Shown here piece after piece: positions 1 through 7,110 of a stretch of DNA of 10,053 bases. The notes below the pieces were generated by a model. That model saw nothing but the letters and a program-made list of their open reading frames with translations. It did no database searches and was not told the origin of the DNA. Source of the DNA: Candidatus Fraserbacteria bacterium RBG_16_55_9 (lineage in GTDB: Bacteria > Bipolaricaulota > Bipolaricaulia > RBG-16-55-9); contig MFGX01000064.1 of assembly GCA_001778455.1 (NCBI GenBank), positions 22,616-32,668 of the forward strand. The letters run 5' to 3'. The translations under genes were made by a program, and so were the position numbers. Every line of letters begins with the position of its first letter. Position 1 is the stretch's first letter.

Positions 1-1787
1 GCACGCATGCTTAGCTCTGGCTCTTGCCCGATAGCCACTAACACCGTGTCGAACTCGACGAAAAACTCGCTTCCTAGAACCGGCTCGGGCTGCGCGTGTT
101 TCGCGATTGGCTGTGTCCGTACACACTCCACACGTAGACCTCTAGAGCTCACTTCGATCTGCCGGGGCCTCACCAAGTACTCGATTTGGATACCCTCGTG
201 TAGAGCTTCATCGATCTCTTCAGGATAAGCAGGCATCTCCGCTCGGGTGCGCCGATAGAGGATAACCGCTTGCTGGGCTCCGAGACGCAAAGCGGTACGC
301 GCGCAATCGGTTGCGACGTTCCCACCGCCGATCACCGCTACTCTTGATCCGATGGATACATCTTCACCGGCATTGACTCGCCGCAAGAAAGTAAGCCCAT
401 CCTTCGTTAGCTCCTCTCCGGGAATCTTCAATTTTCTCGCTCGCGTCGCTCCGGCAGCCAAGTAGACCGCATGGAAGCCCTGCCTCAAGAGCTCTTCTAC
501 GCTGTCTACGCGTGTGTTGGTTTGAATCTTTACGCCCGCATCTGCCAATTCTTGGATCTCGGCATTCAGCACCTCGCGTGGCAGTCGATACGCGGGGATG
601 CCGTAACGCATCAAGCCGCCGGCTTGCGGAAAAACCTCGAAGACGGTCACCGCATGGCCCTTGCAGGCTAGATAATAGGCTGCCGTAAGCCCGGCCGGTC
701 CCGAACCCACGACGGCAACCCGCTTGCCAGACGACTGTAGGGGCGTACGGCCGTGCGCCCCTACGCGCCAGCGCCCGTCATCGTGCTCGGCGGCAAAGCG
801 CTTGAGCCGACAGATAGAGATGGGCTGATTGATCTGCTCCCGTCGGCAGACGGTCTCGCAGGGATGATAGCAGACGTATCCTAGGACCCCGGGGAACGGC
901 ACTCTCTCTCGGACGACGGCGAGCGCTTCTGAGTATTTGCCCTCAGCGATCAGGCGGACATAATGCGGTATGTCGATGCCCGCGGGACAACCTTGACGGC
1001 AGGGCACGAGTGAGCTTTCATCTTCGAGCTTCACGCCGCCTTTATCCATGATCGCCCCGGTAGGGCAAACAGCAACACAGGTTCCACAGAATTTGCAGCC
1101 CGACTCCATCAGTGTGGGTCCGACTGTGCCGAAGACCGCACGCCCTTCGCGCAGGGCAAAGCCCAAGGCACCAACGCCGCGCAGATCATTGCAAGCACTG
1201 ACGCAGCGTAGGCAGTTGATACATAGATTGTAGTCTAGCTCAAATAGCGGCTCGTTCTTAACCACAGGCAAGTTCTTATGGGTGTAGCGAGGCGTTTCGG
1301 GAGGAATTCCAATATACTCAGAAATCTTCTGCAATTCGCAGCGACCAAAGAGCGAGCAGCAGCGTTCTTCTACAGGCACATTCATCGTGCAGTTTAGGCG
1401 GTCACAGCCGGAAGCCAGGGGACAAATCAAGCACGCATGAGGGTGATCACTGAGAATCTCGCTCAGATGTGAACGACGTGCCTCACGGACTCGCGACGTG
1501 TCCGTCTGAACAGACGCCTCCTCAGAAATGACCGTGTCGCAAGCGCGCTGAAGTTCTCCGTTGACTTCCACAAAGCAGAGCTGACAGCCCTCAGTTTGTG
1601 CTCCCCCGTTGCTATCGAGCCGGTTCAGTCCGCGGTAGATGGCCGAGATTGCCTGGGCTTGTGGTCCCGGCACCAAATCAGGATGGGCACAGAGCGCGGG
1701 GATGTAAATACCTGCTTGGCGTGCAGCTTCCAAGACAGTTCCTCCCTCGCGTACGGAAACCGTCTGTCCATCCATCGTGAGTTGCAT
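1..1787 (-). CDS. NuoG-like/GltD-like iron-sulfur flavoprotein (BzdV-like NAD(P)H:ferredoxin oxidoreductase), 3' end missing
   Basis: The reading frame is open from ATG at 1787 to the left edge: 595 residues, no stop, so the C-terminus is missing. Seen, in order: a 2Fe-2S domain (C33, C68, C71, C83) with a long C33-C68 loop; a NuoG-type H115-x3-C119-x2-C122-x5-C128 motif; extra cysteines C133, C143, C144, C150; two [4Fe-4S] motifs (C189/192/195/199 and C231/234/237/241); a GltD-type cysteine region (C263, C267, C306, C310, C314); an FAD fold (GSGPAGL, 361-367); and a second Rossmann motif (GGGN, 487-490), followed by YRRTRAEMPA as in NADPH-using GltD/NfnB relatives. It begins 10 nt after the ferredoxin stop with only a weak GGTGA ahead. 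Inference: it feeds NAD(P)H electrons to that ferredoxin for benzoyl-CoA reduction, the role proposed for Azoarcus BzdV. A different acceptor, or flavin-based bifurcation with a missing partner, is possible. A palindromic repeat is inserted in frame near residues 341-351. Confidence 0.88.
   Translation of the reverse strand, partial: MQLTMDGQTVSVREGGTVLEAARQAGIYIPALCAHPDLVPGPQAQAISAIYRGLNRLDSNGGAQTEGCQLCFVEVNGELQRACDTVISEEASVQTDTSRVREARRSHLSEILSDHPHACLICPLASGCDRLNCTMNVPVEERCCSLFGRCELQKISEYIGIPPETPRYTHKNLPVVKNEPLFELDYNLCINCLRCVSACNDLRGVGALGFALREGRAVFGTVGPTLMESGCKFCGTCVAVCPTGAIMDKGGVKLEDESSLVPCRQGCPAGIDIPHYVRLIAEGKYSEALAVVRERVPFPGVLGYVCYHPCETVCRREQINQPISICRLKRFAAEHDDGRWRVGAHGRTPLQSSGKRVAVVGSGPAGLTAAYYLACKGHAVTVFEVFPQAGGLMRYGIPAYRLPREVLNAEIQELADAGVKIQTNTRVDSVEELLRQGFHAVYLAAGATRARKLKIPGEELTKDGLTFLRRVNAGEDVSIGSRVAVIGGGNVATDCARTALRLGAQQAVILYRRTRAEMPAYPEEIDEALHEGIQIEYLVRPRQIEVSSRGLRVECVRTQPIAKHAQPEPVLGSEFFVEFDTVLVAIGQEPELSMR
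737..764. repeat. 28-bp palindromic repeat element inside a coding sequence
   Basis: The arms GTAGGGGCG and CGCCCCTAC flank a central ACGGCCGT. The only departure from perfect symmetry is the T/G pair at 746 and 755. It lies in the oxidoreductase gene between the iron-sulfur domains and the FAD fold, where it encodes VGAHGRTPL (residues 342-350). Because of the symmetry, the same frame on the other strand would read VGAYGRAPL. One of the three frames is closed by TAG/CTA in the arms, so only some insertions leave a protein intact. It resembles the short palindromic repeats with GTAGGGGCG arms found dispersed in some bacterial genomes. No second copy occurs in this window, so calling it a dispersed element is inference. 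Confidence 0.7.
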
Positions 1788-1797
1788 AGAGTTCTTT

Positions 1798-2085
1798 TCA
1801 CCAAGAGTGCGCAATCGCTTGCGGCTCGCAAGCGGCTGTGCACGGCAGCGGCGGACGCTCGCCCGTGGGTTTGCAGAGAGCGCAACTGTACTTGATCTTC
1901 TTACGATGATCTTCTTTGATGACCGCGACTTGCTTTTCGGCCAGCGGGTCGAATGGATCGGCGGTGATCTCAAAAACATCTGCTGGGCATGCTTTCACAC
2001 ACGCTCCACAGCCGTTGCACTTGTCTGTGTCGATGGCGATGAAGTATTCGCCGGAGCCGTCCTTGTAGCCGTAGTTGGCTAGCAT
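1798..2085 (-). CDS. bzdM: 2[4Fe-4S] ferredoxin, electron donor to benzoyl-CoA reductase (BzdM-like)
   Basis: This is a 95-residue soluble ferredoxin. The first cluster motif is C23-x2-C26-x2-C29-x3-C33-P. The second is C68-x2-C71-x10-C82-x3-C86-E-P, with an enlarged loop between its second and third cysteines. Enlarged second-cluster loops are typical of the low-potential Allochromatium-type ferredoxins that serve benzoyl-CoA reductase in Thauera and Azoarcus. The ATG at 2085 is chosen because it follows the subunit Q stop by one base (TGAGATG), pointing to translational coupling. The frame stays open upstream to 2181, but that would overlap Q and add a basic, unrelated stretch. The gene sits between the reductase and its probable reductant, so the role as electron carrier between them is well supported by context. 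Confidence 0.92.
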   Translation of the reverse strand: MLANYGYKDGSGEYFIAIDTDKCNGCGACVKACPADVFEITADPFDPLAEKQVAVIKEDHRKKIKYSCALCKPTGERPPLPCTAACEPQAIAHSW

Positions 2086-2086
2086 C

Positions 2087-2998
2087 TCAGCTTCCGGTTT
2101 TCGCGTTGCCCGAAAGCTCCTTCTCGTAGAGGGCTTTCGCAAAGAGCGCTGCACCCAAGGCTCCGGCGATCTGTGGATCAATCGACGGCTTCAGTGCCTC
2201 AACTCCAAGCTTGGTCTCGATACGCTTGACAATGCCGATGTTCTTGGAGATTCCCCCTGTGATCGCGAAGTCTTTCTCCACGCCGACCCGTGACAACAAC
2301 TCCACAGTGCGATGGGCCATCGCCAGACAGAAGGATCCCAACACTTTTTCTTTCGACCAATTCTGGCGCAACAAACCGAGCGCTTCGGATTTCGCAAAGA
2401 CAACGCAGGTGCTGCTGACCGGCGGCGGCTCCTCCGGCAACGAGAGCGATGCGGGCCCCACGTCTTCTATGGGTATTTGTAAGAGCTCTGCCATCACTTC
2501 CATGCCGCGCCCGGTGCCCGCCGCGCACTTGTCATTCATCAAGAAGTTTGTGACTTTGCCACGCCCATCACAGCGAATCGCTTTGCAGTCTTGCCCGCCC
2601 ATATCCAAGACCGTCTTGACGGTAGGCCCGTAGATGAAGTTGGCTCCGCGGGCGTGGCATGCGATCTCCGTGATCGCTTTTTGCGCAAACGGGATATTGA
2701 CGCGCCCATAGCCGGTGGCGACCAGATAGTTGACCTTCTCGCGCGGCATTCCGGTCTCTTGCAAAGCTACTTCCAGTGCCCGCTGCGCGCTCGTCTTGGA
2801 ATTAGACCCCGTGCGCAAGCTACTGTATGCAAAGAGCTTTCCATCGCACATCACGACGGCCTGCGAACTCACACTGCCCACGTCAATGCCGACGGAAATC
2901 CCTCCCGCTCGCTTCCAATCCAGAGACTCGTCACGCCAATCGTATTCTCTCCAGCGCCAGTACTCACGCTTCTGAGCCGTTGCGACTGCCTCGGTCAT
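2087..2998 (-). CDS. bzdQ: Benzoyl-CoA reductase, bzd type, ATPase subunit Q
   Basis: This 303-residue protein belongs to the BadF/BadG/BcrA/BcrD ASKHA ATPases, the same fold as 2-hydroxyacyl-CoA dehydratase activators. With its partner P it hydrolyses ATP to push electrons from ferredoxin into the N/O catalytic module. Visible are the phosphate loop GIDVGSVSSQ (37-46), a second nucleotide loop DMGGQD (132-137), the adenosine motif TGGISKN (247-253), and two cysteines expected to ligate the bridging [4Fe-4S] cluster: C158 in NDKCAAGTGRG and C198 in SSTCVVFAKSE. The Trp-rich N-terminus (residues 13-28) fits Q-type subunits, as does the length near 300. ATG at 2998 has a strong GAGGAGGG upstream. 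It follows P by 21 nt and is one base from the ferredoxin start. Confidence 0.93.
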   Translation of the reverse strand: MTEAVATAQKREYWRWREYDWRDESLDWKRAGGISVGIDVGSVSSQAVVMCDGKLFAYSSLRTGSNSKTSAQRALEVALQETGMPREKVNYLVATGYGRVNIPFAQKAITEIACHARGANFIYGPTVKTVLDMGGQDCKAIRCDGRGKVTNFLMNDKCAAGTGRGMEVMAELLQIPIEDVGPASLSLPEEPPPVSSTCVVFAKSEALGLLRQNWSKEKVLGSFCLAMAHRTVELLSRVGVEKDFAITGGISKNIGIVKRIETKLGVEALKPSIDPQIAGALGAALFAKALYEKELSGNAKTGS

Positions 2999-3019
2999 AG
3001 AGCACCCTCCTCTTTTCTC

Positions 3020-3805
3020 CTACGAGGCGCGAGCGCGTTCCGCCGCGATCAAAGCTGCCCCGAGCGCTCCGGCGAACTCCGGCTCCATAGGAACGAATAG
3101 TTCCATTCCCAGTTTTCCCGCGAGCGCCTTGATGAACCCGGCATCTCGACCGACGCCGCCGACGAGCGCGACTTCTCTCTCGATGCCCACGCGACGAGCC
3201 ATAGCAGAGATTCGATCGGCCATGGCTTCGTGGACGGCGCGAATGATCTCTTCTTTAGCTGTCCCCGAATGAATCAGCGAGACGACTTCGCTCTCGGCAA
3301 AGACGGCGCACTGCGCATTCATGGGAATGACTTTCTCGGCTTTGAGCGAGAGTGCGCCTGCCTCTTCGAGCTTGATCTCCAGGGTGCGTGCCATCGTCTC
3401 GACAAACGTTCCCGCGCCGGCAGCGCATTTCTCATTCACGGCAAAATCCTTGACCCGTCCGTCCGGCTCACAGCGAATCGCTCTTCCTTCTTCAGCCCCA
3501 ACGTCGATAACCGTGCGCGCTTGCGGGAAAAGCGAGACAGTCGCCTTGGCATCTGCGCTCATCTCGGTCACTTCGCTGTCGGCGAACGAGATCGCTTTAC
3601 GCCCGATGCCGGTGGCAGTAATGTGCTGAAGCTCTTCGCGCGCCACGCCCGCTTGCTGCAAGGCGCTTTCCAATGCTTGAGTCACGGTGGCTTGCTGATC
3701 GAAGCCCGTAAGAGCCGAGCTTCTTGCCAGCTGCTTGCCATCTCGCAAGATCAGAACTTTGATCGCCCGTGCGCCGCCATCAATGCCTGCTGTGATCATC
3801 TCCAT
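3020..3805 (-). CDS. bzdP: Benzoyl-CoA reductase, bzd type, ATPase subunit P
   Basis: This is the second ASKHA-fold activator subunit, about 261 residues, the length of BcrD/BzdP proteins. Residue numbers count from the GTG at 3808. The nucleotide loops are AGIDGGARAIK (7-17), DVGAEEGRA (102-110) and VGGVGRD (216-222). The predicted cluster ligands are C128 (NEKCAAGAG) and C167 (NAQCAVFAESE). It would pair with Q around one [4Fe-4S] cluster. The start is ambiguous: GTG 3808, ATG 3805 and ATG 3799 are all in frame behind AAGGAG (3810-3815). GTG would sit 1 nt from that site, so ATG 3805 (4 nt away, sharing its A with the TGA stop of O) or ATG 3799 is more likely. The phosphate loop has GIDGG in place of the GIDVG of Q. 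Confidence 0.92.
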   Translation of the reverse strand: MEMITAGIDGGARAIKVLILRDGKQLARSSALTGFDQQATVTQALESALQQAGVAREELQHITATGIGRKAISFADSEVTEMSADAKATVSLFPQARTVIDVGAEEGRAIRCEPDGRVKDFAVNEKCAAGAGTFVETMARTLEIKLEEAGALSLKAEKVIPMNAQCAVFAESEVVSLIHSGTAKEEIIRAVHEAMADRISAMARRVGIEREVALVGGVGRDAGFIKALAGKLGMELFVPMEPEFAGALGAALIAAERARAS

Positions 3806-5136
3806 CACGCTCCTTGCATCGAGGGTTCGATGCGTTCAACCCTGAGCGATTCCATGAAGGCTTCGACTCGCGCCAGCGTTCGCGTCCTGTCAAAGTCACG
3901 CCAGTCACCCATGTTGCCCTCAAAGGGCGTCACAGGGATTCCTGCCTTCTGTAGCGCAAGCTTGTTCTCTGCGATGCCCAGCGAGAGCCCCTCACAGCCG
4001 CGGTTGTAGTGCAAGAGCACGCCGTCCACTTTCCATTCTTTCACCATGCGCATGAGCATCGCGCTCTTGAGCTCGTGCGAGTAGAAGTGCTGCCACTCGG
4101 GCCGACTCAAGTTCCAGTCCGCGAGAATTCTCAATGCTTCATCGCGCGTCTTAATTTGGATGCCCTTTTGTTGCGGCGTCGTCCGTGGTCCCCACGTGTC
4201 GTCTTCTTTCACCTCGAATATGCCGCAGAGCCCGAACGTGTAGAGCGAGCCGATCGAGACACAGCCGTACGTGTTCTGCAAATAGCGGAAAACATCGAGG
4301 AAAGCCCAAGGTGGCTGGGTGTCCGTGATAATCCGGCACTGCTCATACTCCGCAGATCCGATCCCGCGTTGCACACGATCACGAACTTCATCACGCAGCT
4401 CTTCATAAAAATCAGCAACGGCCTTGCTGCTCTTCTGTAGGGTGGCTAGCACGTAGAGGGAGTACATCGTCTTCTCGTCGAGGGGTGCCGGAGTATGCTT
4501 GTTCAAACAACAGATCTCGGCCCATAGGCTTGTGGAGCGACACTCGTTGTAGACAGCATCAATTAACTTCTCATCGTCGTACGTTCGCCCGGTTGTCTTC
4601 TCCAGCCATCGGATCCCGTCATGCATCTGCGCCACCAGATACTCGAGTTTCCCTTCTGTGAGCGACTCATAGGGTCCGACAGAGACATCCACGCAGTACA
4701 TGGGGATGCCGCCCTCGAGCTGGCTGGCAACCTGGTACCATTTGGCGTGACTGCAGCAGATATGGGATTGCCAGATGAAGTCGGGCTTGGGAAACTCCCC
4801 ACCAAAGGCATACTTATTGAGCAGAATGGAACCCCAGTAATTGCGCATATACGAGCACAAGTCGCGGGCAAAGCCGACGCGCTCTGCAGCCTCCATGCAC
4901 TCGAGCGAGAACTTTCGATCGTGAGCAATCGAAGCTCCGTATGGCTCGCCGGTAAGCGGATGCACATCCTCGCCCAGGCCTGCGGGGATCGCATCAAAGG
5001 CCCAGGCTCCACCGGTCCAGCGTAAGCCTCCGCGCTCGCGGGCCGTCGCGTAGTCCTGATAGTATTTGGCGCGAAGTTCTTTTGCTTTGGGCCAGCAGCT
5101 CAAGGGCTCTATTGGGTATTTCGTCAGCGTTTTCAT
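3805..5136 (-). CDS. bzdO: Benzoyl-CoA reductase, bzd type, catalytic subunit O
   Basis: This 443-residue subunit is the larger half of the substrate-reducing module, in the HgdB/FldB/BcrB dehydratase-like superfamily, and matches the usual 430-450 residues of BzdO/BcrB. With N it binds benzoyl-CoA and carries [4Fe-4S] clusters for the two-electron dearomatisation. Candidate ligands are C127/C128 (SHICCSH), C148 (MYCVD), C209/C210, C292, C304 and C381 in [11 protein letters not shown]; the last resembles the conserved C-terminal cysteine motif of the family. Which of these bind iron cannot be read from the sequence alone. The start is firm: TTTAGGAGGTCGAGATG places a strong Shine-Dalgarno across the stop codon of N, 9 nt ahead. 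It ends in TGA that overlaps the start region of P. Assignment as O rests on length and position. Confidence 0.92.
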   Translation of the reverse strand: MKTLTKYPIEPLSCWPKAKELRAKYYQDYATARERGGLRWTGGAWAFDAIPAGLGEDVHPLTGEPYGASIAHDRKFSLECMEAAERVGFARDLCSYMRNYWGSILLNKYAFGGEFPKPDFIWQSHICCSHAKWYQVASQLEGGIPMYCVDVSVGPYESLTEGKLEYLVAQMHDGIRWLEKTTGRTYDDEKLIDAVYNECRSTSLWAEICCLNKHTPAPLDEKTMYSLYVLATLQKSSKAVADFYEELRDEVRDRVQRGIGSAEYEQCRIITDTQPPWAFLDVFRYLQNTYGCVSIGSLYTFGLCGIFEVKEDDTWGPRTTPQQKGIQIKTRDEALRILADWNLSRPEWQHFYSHELKSAMLMRMVKEWKVDGVLLHYNRGCEGLSLGIAENKLALQKAGIPVTPFEGNMGDWRDFDRTRTLARVEAFMESLRVERIEPSMQGA

Positions 5137-5145
5137 CTCGACCTC

Positions 5146-6291
5146 CTAAAGGAGCTCTTCGGCGAAGAGGTCTTCGCTCCGGAGCATCTCCAAGAACGCC
5201 TCCACTCGCGTGCGGAACTGGCCCACGGGAGTCGTCACGTCAAACTCCAAAAAGAGCGTACGTATACCCATCTCCTCCAAACGCTTCTTGACCGTGAACA
5301 TGTCCAACTCGTGGGGGTCGCAGAACTTCTGCTGCATCAAGACGGCTCCTTGCACTCTCCAATCGCGGGCGAGTCTTTCAATGTGTGGCCAGCGCGAGAG
5401 CTCGGGCCAGTCTTTGGCCGGGCAAGCGGGTCTTTCTAGATAGCGTGCGGCGATCGCTTCCAGAGGGTCCTCGAAGCGCTCGGAGTCGACTTCCCCCCAG
5501 AAGTAGCGAGTGCCCACGCAGTTCTCGTCCACGACGAACGTCGCGCCCAGCGTTTCGGTCATCTCCATGAACTCGACGTCATCGTTTTCGCTGCCGATGA
5601 GCATCAGTCGCACACCGGGCTCTCGATCCAGTTTTCGATCCACCAGTTTCGGAAGCAGTTCTTTGAGTGCTTGGTTGTGATCCCGCTTGTCGGTCATCTG
5701 CGCCGAGGCAACCACCCAGAGAGCCTCTTGACCGGTCAGCGGCGGGTCTTCTGCTTTGCGTAACTCATAGAGCTGGGTGAGCAAGCGGCGGTTCTCGTTC
5801 ATCACTTCAATGCCCTCGTGAAGCTCGCCCGTGGTGATCTCCCGCCCAACCCACTTTTCTAGTGCTTGCTTGAACTTCTTGAGTTCTTCTGTAAAGAATT
5901 TCCGCCCGTGAGGGCTTTGGATGCCATGGGGCATGGGCAGATAGTAGGAGAACTCGCAGGGGACGTGCTTCTGCCAGCTGGTGAAACATTGGCGGAAGTG
6001 CAAGCAGCTCTGCGAAATGGTGATCCCATTAAGATACGTATACTTGCCGAGCAGACCCTGTGCGAGCACATCGCGCGTCCAAGGACAGTACATCCCGAAG
6101 ACATGGGGTTCGGTAACGCTGCTTGGCTGATGGCTCCCATAGACACGTAGAGGCAAAAGTTCGGCAGCGTAGAGAATCTCCTCGGGCTCATACGTGCAGA
6201 AACAACCGACGACTTTCCCGCTCGTGCGTGATTTCCACTCGCGTGCGTACTCGTGCCGGTGCTCATACCAGTGCCGAAACGGCTCGAACAT
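5146..6291 (-). CDS. bzdN: Benzoyl-CoA reductase, bzd type, catalytic subunit N
   Basis: This 381-residue protein is the smaller substrate-module subunit, related to BcrC/BadD and to 2-hydroxyacyl-CoA dehydratase subunits; BzdN proteins are about 378 residues. The N-terminal GCFCTYEPEEILYAAELLPL (29-48) is the recognisable Cys-x-x-x-Pro-Glu-Glu signature of this superfamily, and C324 in MQQKFCDPHELD is the matching C-terminal motif. Other cysteines (C69, C96, C102, C112, C258, C289) are candidates for cluster ligation. Together with O it forms the module that receives electrons from P/Q. ATG at 6291 is preceded by AAGGAGG with 8 nt spacing. It lies 37 nt after the hydratase, the largest gap in the operon, which contains no evident terminator hairpin. 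Confidence 0.93.
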   Translation of the reverse strand: MFEPFRHWYEHRHEYAREWKSRTSGKVVGCFCTYEPEEILYAAELLPLRVYGSHQPSSVTEPHVFGMYCPWTRDVLAQGLLGKYTYLNGITISQSCLHFRQCFTSWQKHVPCEFSYYLPMPHGIQSPHGRKFFTEELKKFKQALEKWVGREITTGELHEGIEVMNENRRLLTQLYELRKAEDPPLTGQEALWVVASAQMTDKRDHNQALKELLPKLVDRKLDREPGVRLMLIGSENDDVEFMEMTETLGATFVVDENCVGTRYFWGEVDSERFEDPLEAIAARYLERPACPAKDWPELSRWPHIERLARDWRVQGAVLMQQKFCDPHELDMFTVKKRLEEMGIRTLFLEFDVTTPVGQFRTRVEAFLEMLRSEDLFAEELL

Positions 6292-6328
6292 AGCTTACGC
6301 CTCCTTTTCTACTTTCCACCCTTACGCC

Positions 6329-7108
6329 TCAGCGATCCTGCCAAGCGGGATTGCGCTTATCCATGAACGCTCGTAGGCCTTCGTGCGCGTCTTCTAGTTT
6401 CATGAGCTCATCCAGATAGAGTCGATCCAGTTCGGCCAAGATCTTCGAACTGCCTGGATCGCGTCCCTGTCCCAGACCGATCCGTGCGGCGCGCTTGGCC
6501 AGCTTGAGCACCGGGCCACTCAAGCTTGCAAGTTTGCTTACGAAAGCTTCTGCTTCTGCAGCAAGGTTTTCCGCGGGAACAACCCGGTTGACCAAGCCCA
6601 AACGATATGCCTCCTGAGCGCTGATGGATTCTCCAGTCAAAATCAGTTCTAACGCTCTGGGCCAGGGCAGCAGCCTCGGCAAGAGCAGACACGCAATCGG
6701 AGGGAAGACGCCCACTTTGATCTCGGGTTGCCCGAACTGCGCGCCCTCGGAAGCGATGATGAAATCGCAGGCGATCGCCAGCTCCATGCCTCCGCCCAGA
6801 GCCGCGCCTTTCACAATCGCCACCGTCGGCTGCTCCAGCGCCCAGAGTCCTTCGAATACTTCATGCAGCACGGTCATCATCGCATCCACTTTGTCGGCGG
6901 TGTGATCACTGATGTCCACGCCCACTGAAAATGCCTTGCCTTCGGCGGAGAGAACCACCACTTTGCTGCTCTGATCTTGCCGGAGACTTTCTAGAGCAAC
7001 GCTCAGCTCACGCATTGCGGCGATGTCTAAGATGTTGAGCGGCGGGCGCTTTAGGAGTAGCTTCGCTACGGAGTGCGTTCGCTCAAGGACTATGCTTGGG
7101 AATTCCAT
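6329..7108 (-). CDS. dch: Cyclohexa-1,5-diene-1-carbonyl-CoA hydratase (enoyl-CoA hydratase family)
   Basis: This 259-residue crotonase-fold enzyme is predicted to add water to the dienoyl-CoA formed by benzoyl-CoA reductase, giving 6-hydroxycyclohex-1-ene-1-carbonyl-CoA. The oxyanion-hole segments are AFSVGVDI (59-66) and GAALGGGMELA (101-111), and both hydratase glutamates are present, E109 and E129 (FGQPEIKVGVF). The last stretch and the C-terminal LYLDELM...EGLRAFMDKRNPAW pattern strongly recall Thauera Dch from memory, which sets it apart from generic short-chain enoyl-CoA hydratases. BzdW and BadK are the corresponding names elsewhere. ATG at 7108 follows the upstream stop by two bases with no good Shine-Dalgarno, so translation is probably coupled. 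Position between an accessory gene and subunit N, rather than after the ferredoxin, differs from Azoarcus. Confidence 0.9.
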   Translation of the reverse strand: MEFPSIVLERTHSVAKLLLKRPPLNILDIAAMRELSVALESLRQDQSSKVVVLSAEGKAFSVGVDISDHTADKVDAMMTVLHEVFEGLWALEQPTVAIVKGAALGGGMELAIACDFIIASEGAQFGQPEIKVGVFPPIACLLLPRLLPWPRALELILTGESISAQEAYRLGLVNRVVPAENLAAEAEAFVSKLASLSGPVLKLAKRAARIGLGQGRDPGSSKILAELDRLYLDELMKLEDAHEGLRAFMDKRNPAWQDR

Positions 7109-7110
7109 GC

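Noticed and set aside
1..1787. The short plus-strand frames in 7-1895, considered as separate small genes
   Set aside because: The minus strand is continuously open over this stretch and encodes ordered iron-sulfur and Rossmann motifs, which explains the region fully.
1798..2181. A longer ferredoxin starting at 2181 with 32 extra N-terminal residues
   Set aside because: It would overlap subunit Q by about 95 bases, and the extra residues are basic and unlike any ferredoxin N-terminus. ATG 2085 sits one base after the Q stop.
2211..2633. Long plus-strand reading frames opposite the reductase genes (for example 2211-2633, 3230-4009, 4009-4440, 7471-7983)
   Set aside because: They lie antisense to clearly recognisable proteins, show no domain motifs, and reflect the codon bias of the real minus-strand genes.
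6292..6328. A terminator or internal promoter between the hydratase and subunit N
   Set aside because: The 37-bp gap shows no stem-loop with a T-run and no convincing -35/-10 pair; it mainly holds the AAGGAGG site of subunit N.
6329..7108. Calling the crotonase-family gene the ring-opening 6-oxocyclohexene-1-carbonyl-CoA hydrolase (BamA/Oah)
   Set aside because: That enzyme is clearly longer (about 375 residues). This protein has 259 residues and Dch-like motifs such as FGQPEIKVGVF and the matching C-terminus.
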